From positions 62,001 to 126,000 of the forward strand of contig CALUHI010000010.1 of the NCBI GenBank assembly GCA_944320405.1: a stretch of DNA of 64,000 nucleotides, written 5' to 3'. A model generated the notes under the pieces. That model did not search any database, had not been told where the DNA came from, and saw only the letters and a program-made list of their open reading frames with translations. Shown in pieces: positions 45,645 to 54,499 of this stretch. Every line of letters begins with the position of its first letter. The first letter of the stretch is position 1. This DNA is from an uncultured Eggerthellaceae bacterium. Lineage in GTDB: Bacteria; Actinomycetota; Coriobacteriia; Coriobacteriales; Eggerthellaceae. The position numbers and the translations under genes were made by a program.

Positions 45645-46831
45645 TGAGCAAGAACGCGGCCCCGGGAACCACCGACAAGCTCTGGACGCCAGCAAACATC
45701 GTCACGTTGCTGAGAATCTGCCTTGTGCCGGTTTTCGTCGTGGCCATCATCAGTCCATGGCCGGCCTATTTCGGGCTGGATTCGTCGTCTGCAGTCAAGT
45801 CGTGGGTTGCCGCGGCAATCTTCATCCTGCTTGCCGCTACTGACGGCGTCGATGGGTATCTCGCGCGCAGTCGAGGCGAAGTGTCCGATTTCGGCAAGTT
45901 CATGGATCCCCTTGCGGACAAGATCCTTGTTGCGGCTGCGCTGCTCTCGCTCATCGAACTCGGCGTGCTGCCTTCTTGGCCTGCGTTGGTCATTCTGACG
46001 CGTGAGTTTATCGTGTCGGGCATCAGGATGGTCGCTGCAAGCAAGGGCACGGTGATTGCAGCCAGCTGGTATGGCAAGGCCAAAACGGTCACGCAGATCA
46101 TCGCTATCGTGCTTTTCATCGTTAAAGATTCCGTCGTTCATATTGACCCTCTTGAGGCGCTGTACAGCCCGCTTTACCTGGTGTCGTGGGTGGTTATGAT
46201 TGTCGCTTTGATCCTGACGGTAATTTCTATGCTCGACTACTTCGTCAAAGCTCGAGAGCTGCTTGGCTTTGTTCCAAAGGGCTCTTCTGAAAACAATGAA
46301 CTCTCGGCTGATCCCACGACTATTTCCGCACGCTTTGATGATGAGGCGCTGTACACGAAGGCGAAAGTTGTCATTGAAACTGCGCTTGAGAGAGGCGTTA
46401 CCATTGGGTGCGCGGAAAGCCTGACGGGCGGCATGATTTCAGCATCTCTTACCGCTGTTCCCGGCAGTTCACAGGTTGTGAAGGGCTGCATTGTCAGTTA
46501 CGTGAACGAAGTCAAAAAGGACGTGCTGGGCGTACCGTGCGATGTGCTGGATTCTCAAGGGGCTGTCAATGGAGATACTGCCAAGACGATGGCAGAAGGT
46601 GCGGTGGCATCGCTTGGTTGCGATATCGCTGTAGCTGTTACCGGCATCGCCGGGCCAGGCGGTGCTGAACCTGGCAAACCGGTGGGCACCGTTTGGATGG
46701 CCGTGTGCCGCAGCGGCTCTTCCGCCCTTGCGACCGTATCGCACTACGATGGGGATCGAGACAACGTGCGCCGCCAGACCGTTTCAGCAGCACTGGATGC
46801 GCTTTTGAATGCAATGGAGAAGCAGCATTAG
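45644..46831 (+). CDS. PgsA-CinA fusion: phosphatidylglycerophosphate synthase with NMN deamidase-like domain
   Basis: A single 395-residue frame joins two enzymes usually made separately. Residues 1 to about 205 are an integral-membrane CDP-alcohol phosphotransferase of PgsA type, with D67-x2-D70-G-x2-A74-R75-x8-G84-x3-D88-x3-D92. After a linker (about 206-228), residues 229-395 are a CinA C-terminal (PncC, nicotinamide-mononucleotide deamidase) domain with CAESLTGG at 256-263 and VTGIAGPGGAEPGKPVGTV. In many genomes the order is pgsA-cinA-recA, so the fusion sits where the separate genes would be. The CinA N-terminal MoaB-like domain is absent. No stop or frame change interrupts the join. 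Confidence 0.9.
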   Translation: MSKNAAPGTTDKLWTPANIVTLLRICLVPVFVVAIISPWPAYFGLDSSSAVKSWVAAAIFILLAATDGVDGYLARSRGEVSDFGKFMDPLADKILVAAALLSLIELGVLPSWPALVILTREFIVSGIRMVAASKGTVIAASWYGKAKTVTQIIAIVLFIVKDSVVHIDPLEALYSPLYLVSWVVMIVALILTVISMLDYFVKARELLGFVPKGSSENNELSADPTTISARFDDEALYTKAKVVIETALERGVTIGCAESLTGGMISASLTAVPGSSQVVKGCIVSYVNEVKKDVLGVPCDVLDSQGAVNGDTAKTMAEGAVASLGCDIAVAVTGIAGPGGAEPGKPVGTVWMAVCRSGSSALATVSHYDGDRDNVRRQTVSAALDALLNAMEKQH

Positions 46832-46979
46832 AAACGCGTTGGTTCCGCGTTGGAGTTTCCGGGCTTTTGAGCGCCATCCGCTTTTGACCCGAGGCGACTT
46901 TGCGTTCATTGCCGACGACGCTGCTACGTCTGCCATGCAAGATGCCGCGTATATCATCCGGTTATCCGGCGGTTTAGTG

Positions 46980-47007
46980 TTGACAAACAAACATTTGTAC
47001 GCATAAT
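46980..47007 (+). promoter_or_regulatory. recA promoter with LexA (SOS) box
   Basis: TTGACA (46980-46985) and CATAAT (47002-47007) are 16 bases apart. Between them, AAAC-ATTT-GTAC (46989-47000) fits the Gram-positive GAAC-N4-GTTC operator on the opposite strand with changes in the outer bases. Its 12-base core ACAAACATTTGT (46987-46998) is the exact reverse complement of a core upstream of lexA. Confidence 0.75.
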
Positions 47008-47052
47008 GAGATTCGCCGGTCTTATTGCCGGTATATCGCGAGAAGAGGAATC

Positions 47053-48111
47053 ATGAACGACGAAAAAGCGAAGATGCTCAAGCTCACGACCGACCAGATC
47101 GAGTCGAAGTTCGGTGCGGGCTCCATCATGAAATTCGGTGAAGGCGGCCATAACCTCAATATCGGAGCCATTCCTACCGGAGCGCTTCCTTTGGATGCTG
47201 CTTTGGGCATTGGAGGCGTTCCGCGTGGTCGCATCATTGAGATTTACGGTCCTGAATCCAGCGGCAAAACCACGCTGGCCCTTCAGATTCTTGCTGAAGC
47301 CCAGGCCATGGGCGGTATTGTTGCGTTCATCGATGCTGAGCATGCCCTCGATCCTGTGTATGCAGCTCGCTTGGGCGTTGACATCGACGAGGTTCTCATC
47401 TCGCAGCCCGATACGGGCGAGCAGGCTCTTGAGATTTGCGACATGCTCGTGCGTTCTGGCGCTATCGACTGTGTGGTTGTCGACTCGGTTGCCGCACTCG
47501 TGCCTCGCGCTGAGATTGAAGGCGAGATTGGCGATACGACGGTCGGCTTGCAGGCGCGCTTGATGTCACAGGCGCTGCGTAAGCTCGCAGGGTCTCTTTC
47601 CAAGTCGAACACCACCTGCATTTTCATTAACCAGTTGCGTGAGAAAATCGGCGTCATGTTTGGCAACCCCGAAACCACTACTGGTGGCCGCGCGCTCAAG
47701 TTCTTCTCTTCCGTTCGCATCGACATCCGCCGTGTCGACTCCATCAAAAAGGATGGCGATATCGTCGGTAACCGCGTCCGCGCAAAAGTCGTCAAGAACA
47801 AGGTTGCACCGCCGTTCCGTCAGGCGGAATTCGATCTCATGTATGGAGAAGGCATTTCCAAGGAAGGCTGCATCATCGACATGGCTGTCGAATGCGGCGC
47901 TGCGAAGAAGAGCGGTGCATGGTACACCTACGGCGAGCATCGCCTTGGTCAGGGCAGGGAAGCAGCCAAGCAAACACTGCATGATAATCCGGACCTCCGC
48001 GACGAGCTTGAAGCAAAGGTCCGCGAGGCTTACAGCATTCCCGCACCCAGCAGAACGCCCGAAGAGGCAGACGCCATCACTCCTGCCGCAAAGCCCAAGG
48101 GCAAGAAATAA
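47053..48111 (+). CDS. recA: Recombinase RecA
   Basis: Strand-exchange ATPase and co-protease that triggers LexA self-cleavage. The 352-residue protein has Walker A GPESSGKT at 66-73, the [10 protein letters not shown] motif, Walker [10 protein letters not shown], the loop 2 region and [33 protein letters not shown] precedes the ATG. An SOS-type promoter lies upstream, and recX starts immediately after the stop codon, so the regulator of RecA is co-expressed. Confidence 0.98.
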   Translation: MNDEKAKMLKLTTDQIESKFGAGSIMKFGEGGHNLNIGAIPTGALPLDAALGIGGVPRGRIIEIYGPESSGKTTLALQILAEAQAMGGIVAFIDAEHALDPVYAARLGVDIDEVLISQPDTGEQALEICDMLVRSGAIDCVVVDSVAALVPRAEIEGEIGDTTVGLQARLMSQALRKLAGSLSKSNTTCIFINQLREKIGVMFGNPETTTGGRALKFFSSVRIDIRRVDSIKKDGDIVGNRVRAKVVKNKVAPPFRQAEFDLMYGEGISKEGCIIDMAVECGAAKKSGAWYTYGEHRLGQGREAAKQTLHDNPDLRDELEAKVREAYSIPAPSRTPEEADAITPAAKPKGKK

Positions 48112-48714
48112 ATGAATCCGTCTTCAAAGGATGCGCTTGCAGATCTCCGCAATAAGATTGCTGAGATTGAGGGCGCATCCTTTTCATCTGCTTCTACCAA
48201 AACGGCATCTCGCCCACACGTCTCGGATGCAGGCGCAGACGAAATAGCTGAAGATACCTCAGAAGAGCTGCTGAAGAAGGCGAAAAAGAAAATCGAGCGT
48301 CTCTGCGCGGTTAGAGAACGCTGCTCTTCCGAAGTCTCTGAGCGTCTGGACCGCGAAGATTTTCCTGAGGATGTAGTTGAGGAAGCTGTTGCGTGGGCTG
48401 TGCGCTGCGGCTTCATTGATGATGCACGATTTGCTGATGTGTTTGTTCGATCCCGCTTGGCGGCAGGGAAGGGGATTGCTGGGATTTCCCGCGAGCTTTC
48501 TTCGTTTGGGATAGACCCCCAAGCTGTTGAATCGTTAACCGACCATGAAAAACTTGGGCGCGGTAACGAAATCGACCGCGCCTTGGTTCTGCTTCGCCGA
48601 AAGCCGCCTCGCGCCAAAAATGCTCGGGATGCGGCATATCGGCGTCTCATCCAAAAAGGTTTTTCTTCAGACGTCGCGTCTTCGGCTGCGCGTGAGTGGT
48701 TCGAATCCCTCTGA
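48112..48714 (+). CDS. recX: Regulatory protein RecX
   Basis: Inhibits RecA filament extension. The 200-residue protein has a variable charged N-terminal part of about 60 residues and the RecX three-helix repeats: ERCSSEVSERLDREDFPEDV near 66, CGFIDDARFADVFVRSRLAAGKG near 98 and a final YRRLIQKGFSSDVASSA. The ATG directly abuts the recA stop; no separate promoter is needed. Confidence 0.9.
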   Translation: MNPSSKDALADLRNKIAEIEGASFSSASTKTASRPHVSDAGADEIAEDTSEELLKKAKKKIERLCAVRERCSSEVSERLDREDFPEDVVEEAVAWAVRCGFIDDARFADVFVRSRLAAGKGIAGISRELSSFGIDPQAVESLTDHEKLGRGNEIDRALVLLRRKPPRAKNARDAAYRRLIQKGFSSDVASSAAREWFESL

Positions 48715-48846
48715 CGCTTTCGTTGCATATCTTTTCCCCTTAAAGATCCCGCTCGCTCGTTCGTATTGTGCCGATGAGATCATTTTTGAAATCTCTTCTG
48801 TTTATTAAGGCAAACAAGCTTTATCATGGATGTGCGAGAGTGTTAG

Positions 48847-48864
48847 CGCCCTAGCTGGGCGTTT
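48847..48864 (+). terminator. Weak hairpin upstream of the RNase Y gene
   Basis: CGCCC (48847-48851) and GGGCG (48857-48861) flank TAGCT and are followed by TTTG. It may end the recA-recX transcript, 130 bases upstream. Confidence 0.4.
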
Positions 48865-48989
48865 GTGTATAGACATATTTCAATACATTGCTTTGCGGCG
48901 GCGCATGCGCTCCTGCCCGGTGTATGCCGGTATTCCCATACCAAGATTCAATGCGTCCGCACGGTAGCGTGCGGCAAAAGGAGGACAGT

Positions 48990-50558
48990 ATGCCCATGGA
49001 AGCTATCTGGGGTGTTGTCGGCATCGTTGTCGGCGCCCTCGTTGGCTTTCTGGTCATGCGCTTCGTTTCCAATTCTTCGACGAAGCGCGCGGCGCAGGAA
49101 GCTAAAGACTTGCTGGCGAAGGCAAAATCGGAGGCCGAGACCACCGTTTCTGATGCCGAGCACCGCGCCGAAACCATGAAGCGCGAAGCCATTCTTGAGG
49201 CAAAAGACGAAGCTCTCAAACTTAAGCAGGAAGTCCAGGCTGAGAACAATGAACGCATGAAGGAAGTGCGTGCAGCCGAGAACCGCCTTACTCAGCGCGA
49301 GGAGTCTCTTGACCGCCGCAGCGAAGGGCTTGATGCGCGCGAGCATCAGATCTCTAGCATGCAGGGTCAGTTGGACAAGCGCTCTGACGAGCTTGACAAG
49401 GCAACCGCCGAGGTCATGCGCCGTCTGGAGGGCGTTGCTGGCATGACGCCCGAGCAGGCAAAGGCCGAGCTTCTCGATTCTCTGAAGGACGAAGTCACGC
49501 ACGAGTCTGCCGCGATCATCCGCGATGCCGAGTCGCGCGTGAAGGCTGAAGCCGACAAGAAGGCCCGTTCCATTCTGAGCCTTGCCATCCAGCGTGTCGC
49601 TGCCGATCACTCTGCTGAGATAACGGTTTCGGCCATTCACATTCCCTCTGACGACCTCAAGGGTCGCATCATTGGTCGTGAGGGCCGCAACATCCGCTCT
49701 TTCGAGCAGCTCACGGGAACAAATCTCATTATCGACGACACTCCTGAGTGCGTTACGATTTCGTGCTTTGACCCTGTGCGTCGCGAGATCGGCCGCGTAA
49801 CGATGGAAAACCTTATCGCTGACGGTCGAATCCACCCCGCCCGCATCGAGGAGATGTTCAAGAAAGCTGAGACCCTCGTCAATCAGCGCGTTCAGGAGGC
49901 TGGCGAGCAAGCGGCGTTCGATACGGGCATTCATGATCTCCATCCCGAGATTGTTCATACGCTCGGTAGGTTGCGTTACCGTACTTCCTACGGCCAAAAC
50001 GTCTTGAACCATTCGCTCGAGGTTGCTTACCTGGCTGGCGTCATGGCTTCTGAGCTTGGCCTCGATCCTGTTCCTGCCAAGCGTGCTGGTTTGCTGCACG
50101 ACCTTGGCAAGGCTGTTGACCACGAGGTCGAAGGAAGCCATGCTGTCATCGGCGCTGATCTTGCCCGTCGATTCGGCGAGCGTCCGGAAATCGTTCATGC
50201 CATCGAGGCTCACCACAATGACGTTGACCCCGAAAGCGTGCTGGCTGTCCTTGTTCAGGCTGCCGACGCGGTTTCCGCTGCCCGTCCTGGCGCGCGCAAA
50301 GAAACCCTTGATGCGTACGTCAAACGCCTTGAAAAGCTCGAGGAAATCGCCAATTCCTACAAGGGCGTTGAGCGCACCTACGCCATCCAGGCCGGCCGCG
50401 AGGTTCGCGTCATGGTGGCTCCCGATCAGGTCGACGAAGCCGCCACGGTTGTTCTCGCGCACGACATCGCGCATCGCATCGAGAACGAGATGCAGTATCC
50501 CGGCCAGGTGAAGGTCGTTGTCATCCGCGAGAGTCGCGCTGTCGACATCGCCAAGTAG
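48990..50558 (+). CDS. rny: Ribonuclease Y
   Basis: Membrane-anchored endoribonuclease that starts mRNA decay in Gram-positives. The 522-residue protein has an N-terminal transmembrane helix (residues 3-23), a long coiled coil rich in Glu/Lys/Ala to about residue 200, a KH domain ([19 protein letters not shown]), and an HD domain with the metal pair His370-Asp371 in [25 protein letters not shown] gives a strong ribosome-binding site for ATG 48990. The gene order recA...rny...spoVS...miaB resembles Bacillus. Confidence 0.96.
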   Translation: MPMEAIWGVVGIVVGALVGFLVMRFVSNSSTKRAAQEAKDLLAKAKSEAETTVSDAEHRAETMKREAILEAKDEALKLKQEVQAENNERMKEVRAAENRLTQREESLDRRSEGLDAREHQISSMQGQLDKRSDELDKATAEVMRRLEGVAGMTPEQAKAELLDSLKDEVTHESAAIIRDAESRVKAEADKKARSILSLAIQRVAADHSAEITVSAIHIPSDDLKGRIIGREGRNIRSFEQLTGTNLIIDDTPECVTISCFDPVRREIGRVTMENLIADGRIHPARIEEMFKKAETLVNQRVQEAGEQAAFDTGIHDLHPEIVHTLGRLRYRTSYGQNVLNHSLEVAYLAGVMASELGLDPVPAKRAGLLHDLGKAVDHEVEGSHAVIGADLARRFGERPEIVHAIEAHHNDVDPESVLAVLVQAADAVSAARPGARKETLDAYVKRLEKLEEIANSYKGVERTYAIQAGREVRVMVAPDQVDEAATVVLAHDIAHRIENEMQYPGQVKVVVIRESRAVDIAK

Positions 50559-50562
50559 CATC

Positions 50563-51654
50563 GTGTCTTCGGAGGAGCTGAAAGATTTCATCGAAACGGC
50601 GAGCAGTGTCTCGCCGTTTCGCGTTGAAGACGATTTCGGGGGCGGCTATGTTCGCCTTCGAAGCGAAGAAGCCGAGCGTCGCCAGGCTATCCATGATATC
50701 AGGTCGTCTGAGGACGTCGTCATCGAGGCTCTTCGAAACGCCCGCGACGCCCATTCCCGGACCATTTTCCTTGCAACATCGAAAGAAGGCGATACGCGTC
50801 GAATCACGATGATTGATGATGGGGATGGTGTTCCTGCTTACATGCACCACCATATCTTCGAGCCTCGCGTTACGTCCAAGCTTGATTCAGCGCATCTAGA
50901 CAAATGGGGTGTTCACGGTCGCGGCATGGCGCTTTACTCCATTTCCGTTAACTGTGAAGCGGCATATGTTGTCACGTCTGATCGAGGGCTTGGCGCGTCG
51001 TTTCGTTTTGAGGCAGACACCAAATCGTTGGGGGAGCGTTCCGACCAATCGACGTTTCCTGCGTTCGAGCTCATGGAATCTGGAACGGTGCGCGTCAGAG
51101 GGCCGCGCAACATCCTGAGGACAGCGTGCGAATTCGCCGTGGATAGCGCAGCAAACTGCACGGTGTACTTAGGAACCGCCGCTGAAATTGCGGCAACGCT
51201 CTATGCATTTGGACTGGCAACGCTTCCTCCGTCCATGCGCGCTTTCTACGAATATCCTGAGCAGCTGCCTGTATGCAAGCGCCTGGGGCTTGCGGCCGAC
51301 CCTGATTCGTTTGTTCAGCTATCTGAAGGCATTGGGCTTGAGCTGTCTGAACGCACGGCGCGCCGTATTCTCGATGGTGACATTGCTCCTGTTGAGCCTC
51401 TTATCGACCGTATTTCCATCGTCGGCATCTCTGACTCTGGTTCTAAAGCAAAAACGCGCGCGCACCGCAGCAAGAGCAATCAAGATTCTCGCGGGTTGCA
51501 GCTGCATCCTGACGACGCCGATGCGCTCAAGCATGGGATCAAGGATGCCTATGCGCCAATTGCTCGCGATTATTTCCTTGACCCAACGGTCGAGCCTGAA
51601 GTTGCTGTGCGAAAAGACCGCATCACGGTAACGATACCCATTAAAAAACTCTAG
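50563..51654 (+). CDS. GHKL-type ATPase of unknown function
   Basis: The 363-residue protein has a Bergerat-fold nucleotide-binding domain: N-box VVIEALRNARDA with Asn59, G1 box DDGDGVP at 85-91 and G2 box WGVHGRGMALYS at 115-126, a pattern found in Hsp90, MutL, gyrase and histidine kinases. It has no H-box or receiver domain and no MutL or topoisomerase C-terminal domain I can recognise; the rest is helical with a basic TRAHRSKSNQ stretch. GTG 50563 is a tentative start, 4 bases after rny. It occupies the place of ymdB between rny and spoVS. Confidence 0.75.
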   Translation: MSSEELKDFIETASSVSPFRVEDDFGGGYVRLRSEEAERRQAIHDIRSSEDVVIEALRNARDAHSRTIFLATSKEGDTRRITMIDDGDGVPAYMHHHIFEPRVTSKLDSAHLDKWGVHGRGMALYSISVNCEAAYVVTSDRGLGASFRFEADTKSLGERSDQSTFPAFELMESGTVRVRGPRNILRTACEFAVDSAANCTVYLGTAAEIAATLYAFGLATLPPSMRAFYEYPEQLPVCKRLGLAADPDSFVQLSEGIGLELSERTARRILDGDIAPVEPLIDRISIVGISDSGSKAKTRAHRSKSNQDSRGLQLHPDDADALKHGIKDAYAPIARDYFLDPTVEPEVAVRKDRITVTIPIKKL

Positions 51655-51668
51655 ATGGGGTGCTTTTA

Positions 51669-51697
51669 TTGCACCGTCAGCGCTCAAATACTAGAAT
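51669..51697 (+). promoter_or_regulatory. Predicted sigma-70 promoter of spoVS
   Basis: TTGCAC (51669-51674) and TAGAAT (51692-51697) are exactly 17 bases apart, giving a leader of about 75 nt before spoVS. Confidence 0.65.
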
Positions 51698-51778
51698 AAC
51701 CATTACGCTTTCGTGGCCATCAGGCATTTCGGCCACGACATATACCGCACCAACGCACCACTTAGACGAAGGACGAAC

Positions 51779-52117
51779 ATGCCAGACATCGATCGCGCAC
51801 CGGAAGGCGGCTGCCTCAAGGTTTCGTCAAAATCCTCTCCCGCATCTGTTGCGGGAGCCATTGCCGGCATGGTCAAAGATGGCGTTCCCGTCGAACTCCA
51901 ATCTGTTGGTGCCGGCGCAGTCAATCAAGCGGTCAAAGCTATAGCCATTTCCCGAGGTTTTCTTTCTCCGGTCGGCATCGAGATTGCGTGCATCCCTTCG
52001 TTTGCTGACATCGTGATCGATGGTGAGTATCGTACGGCTATCCGCTTTGCAATCGAGCCTCGAGTCATTCATGGCGCCTCGCTCGACGTTGACGACGCAG
52101 ATGCGCCTGTTCTCTAG
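51779..52117 (+). CDS. spoVS: Stage V sporulation protein S family (SpoVS)
   Basis: A small Alba-like nucleic-acid-binding protein. The 112-residue product has the nearly invariant SpoVS core LKVSSKSSPASVAGAIAGMV, VGAGAVNQAVKAIAISRGFL and IPSFADIVIDGEYRTAIRF, with about 10 extra residues at each end. SpoVS affects septation and sporulation in Bacillus but is conserved in many non-sporulating bacteria. GAAGGA precedes the ATG and a well-spaced promoter lies upstream. Confidence 0.93.
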   Translation: MPDIDRAPEGGCLKVSSKSSPASVAGAIAGMVKDGVPVELQSVGAGAVNQAVKAIAISRGFLSPVGIEIACIPSFADIVIDGEYRTAIRFAIEPRVIHGASLDVDDADAPVL

Positions 52118-52140
52118 GTCATTCTCCCGAAAGGAATAGC

Positions 52141-53556
52141 GTGAGCACTTTCCATTGCGCGCAGAGCGCTTCTTTTGATGGCTCAACGAGCTCCGCCTTC
52201 AATAACATCACCTTCTGCGTCAAGACGTTCGGCTGCCAGATGAATAAGCACGATTCCGAGCGTGTTTGCGGAATGCTCGAATCGCTTGGCGCTCAATGGG
52301 TCGAAGAGATCGAAGATGCCGACCTTGTCGTTTTTATGACCTGCTGCGTTCGCGAAGCAGCCGACACGCGTTTGTACGGCCAGGTTGCTTCGATGAAGAA
52401 CATTCCATTGCGCCCAGGCACGCCGCATTCCAAGCGCATCGTTGCCGTGGGCGGCTGCATCGGCCAGCGCGACGGTCAAAAGCTGCTTGATGCGCTTCCG
52501 CATCTCGACGTCGTGTTCGGCACTCACAACCTTGGATCGCTGCCGAAGCTGCTTGCAAAGTCACTTGAGGAAGGTTCGCGCAACGTAGAGATTCTTGAAT
52601 CTTCTGAGCAGTTCCCTACAGAACTTCCGACCGATCGAGAACATGAATGGGCGGCGTGGCTGCCCATCACCATTGGGTGCAACAACTTCTGCACCTACTG
52701 CATCGTCCCGTTTGTGCGCGGCCGCGAGAAGTCGCGCCCGCTTGAGGACATCGTCGCCGAGGCGCAGCGCTATGCTGATGCAGGTGTGAAGGAAATCACC
52801 CTTCTCGGGCAGAACGTCAATTCCTACGGTCGCGACCTCTACGGGCACCCGCGCTTCGTCGACGTGCTCGACGCGATCGACGCTACGGGAATCAAGCGCC
52901 TTCGCTTTGCAACCAGCCATCCGAAGGATCTCACTGACGAGATCATTCGACGCTTTGGGACTCTTCGATCGCTCATGCCTGCGCTTCACTTGCCGGTGCA
53001 GTCTGGATCGAACCGCATTCTGGAAGCGATGAACCGCCGTTACACGCGTGAGCACTACAAAGAACTGGTCGCGAAACTCAGGGAAGCGTGTCCCGAGATC
53101 GCGCTATCAACCGACGTCATCGTCGGCTTTCCGGGTGAAACCGAGGGTGATTTCCAGGACACCTATGATCTCATTGACGAGATCGGCTACCATCAGGTGT
53201 TCACGTTCATCTACTCGAAGCGCGAAGGCACGCCTGCCGCAAAGATCGACGATCCTACGCCGCATGAAGTTATTCAAAACAGGTTTGACCGACTTGTGGA
53301 TGTTGTCCAAAAGCATGCATGGGAGCGGAACCAGGTTGACCTTGGAAAGACCGTTGAGGTGCTCGTTGAGGGCACATCTAAGCGCGATGCGCGTCTTTTG
53401 GCAGGCCGTTCTCCTAAAAACCAAACGGTGCATGCGCTCATTCCCGCCGGGCTTGATGCGAAGCTGATCCAAGGGAAGTTCTTGAACGTTTCCATTGACG
53501 AAGCCAAAACGTGGTACCTGTCGGGATCGGTGATCGAGGGATCTCTTCATGACTAG
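52141..53556 (+). CDS. miaB: tRNA-2-methylthio-N6-dimethylallyladenosine synthase MiaB
   Basis: Radical SAM enzyme that adds the methylthio group to i6A37 in tRNA. The 471-residue protein has N-terminal cluster cysteines (TFGCQMNKHDSE with Cys32, MTCCVREAA, VGGCIGQRDG), the radical SAM C-x3-C-x2-C at 180, 184 and 187 (GCNNFCTYCIVPFVRGREKS) and a TRAM domain. GTG 52141 follows GAAAGGAATAGC and gives about 20 residues before the domain. It overlaps miaA, which makes its substrate, by 8 bases. Confidence 0.96.
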   Translation: MSTFHCAQSASFDGSTSSAFNNITFCVKTFGCQMNKHDSERVCGMLESLGAQWVEEIEDADLVVFMTCCVREAADTRLYGQVASMKNIPLRPGTPHSKRIVAVGGCIGQRDGQKLLDALPHLDVVFGTHNLGSLPKLLAKSLEEGSRNVEILESSEQFPTELPTDREHEWAAWLPITIGCNNFCTYCIVPFVRGREKSRPLEDIVAEAQRYADAGVKEITLLGQNVNSYGRDLYGHPRFVDVLDAIDATGIKRLRFATSHPKDLTDEIIRRFGTLRSLMPALHLPVQSGSNRILEAMNRRYTREHYKELVAKLREACPEIALSTDVIVGFPGETEGDFQDTYDLIDEIGYHQVFTFIYSKREGTPAAKIDDPTPHEVIQNRFDRLVDVVQKHAWERNQVDLGKTVEVLVEGTSKRDARLLAGRSPKNQTVHALIPAGLDAKLIQGKFLNVSIDEAKTWYLSGSVIEGSLHD

Positions 53557-54481
53557 CCTTCCCTTTGTCGTCGTGGTGGTTGGTCCCACCGCGTCAGGGA
53601 AGACCGACGTTGCTCAAACAATCGCTCTTCAAGTGAGTGGGGAAGTGGTGAGCGCCGACTCCATGCAGATTTATCGTGGCATGGACATCGGCACAGGAAA
53701 GCTTCCGGATGGCGAGCGTCTTGTTCCGCATCATGGGTTCGATTTGGTTGATCCAGGTGAACCATACTCTGCTGCACTCTTCCAAGAGTACGCGAGAAGC
53801 TGCTTCGCAAAGATTCAGGAAAGAGGCAACACGCCCGTGCTCTGTGGAGGCACGGGCTTTTACGTGCGTGCAGCCATAGACGACTATCGGTTCCCGGAAG
53901 GGGAACAAGTTGGAAATGCCATCCGTGATAAGTGCAACGAATTCGCACGTGTCAACGGTCCTCAGGCGCTTTGGGATCTTCTGAACGAGAGAGATTCTGA
54001 AAGTGCGCAGATCATACCTCCCGCTGACACCAAGCGCGTTGTGAGGGCGTTTGAGCTTCTTCATGACGGCACATCCTACGCCCAGCAGAAAGCCAAGCTT
54101 GCTTCCATTCCGCAAAAGATTCCTGCACGGTTCATCGGGCTTCAAGTTGATCCTGATATCCTTCGCGAGCGCATCGACAGGCGCGTTGATGCCATGTTCG
54201 ATGGTGGTTTCATTGATGAAGTGCGCGCTCTTCTCGACAAGGGTTTTCGCGATGGCATAACGGCTCCTCAGGCAATCGGCTACAAAGAGGTCGTCGCGGC
54301 TCTGGACGGTCAGATCTCCATGGATGAAGCCCGCGAGAAGATGAAGGTCGCCACGCATCGCTATGCGAAGCGTCAGCGCACATGGTTCAGAAAGGACAAG
54401 CGCATCATGTGGCTGGACGCCGATTCTGGCAATACGGATGCGCTTGCTCAGCAGGCGCTTGCCTGGCTTGCAACAACTTAG
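53549..54481 (+). CDS. miaA: tRNA dimethylallyltransferase MiaA
   Basis: Transfers a dimethylallyl group to A37 of tRNAs reading UNN codons. The 310-residue protein has the P-loop GPTASGKT at 12-19, the DSMQIYRGMDIGTGK substrate region near 34, LCGGTGFYVRA and the later QAIGYKEVV. Translational coupling with miaB makes the two-step modification a unit. Confidence 0.95.
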   Translation: MTSLPFVVVVVGPTASGKTDVAQTIALQVSGEVVSADSMQIYRGMDIGTGKLPDGERLVPHHGFDLVDPGEPYSAALFQEYARSCFAKIQERGNTPVLCGGTGFYVRAAIDDYRFPEGEQVGNAIRDKCNEFARVNGPQALWDLLNERDSESAQIIPPADTKRVVRAFELLHDGTSYAQQKAKLASIPQKIPARFIGLQVDPDILRERIDRRVDAMFDGGFIDEVRALLDKGFRDGITAPQAIGYKEVVAALDGQISMDEAREKMKVATHRYAKRQRTWFRKDKRIMWLDADSGNTDALAQQALAWLATT

Positions 54482-54487
54482 ACGTGC

Positions 54488-54493
54488 TAAGAT
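54488..54493 (+). promoter_or_regulatory. -10 element of a probable leaderless hflX promoter
   Basis: TAAGAT ends 6 bases before the hflX ATG, with no ribosome-binding site between. TTGCAA (54468-54473) is a -35 candidate but only 14 bases away. Confidence 0.35.
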
Positions 54494-54499
54494 TCACTC

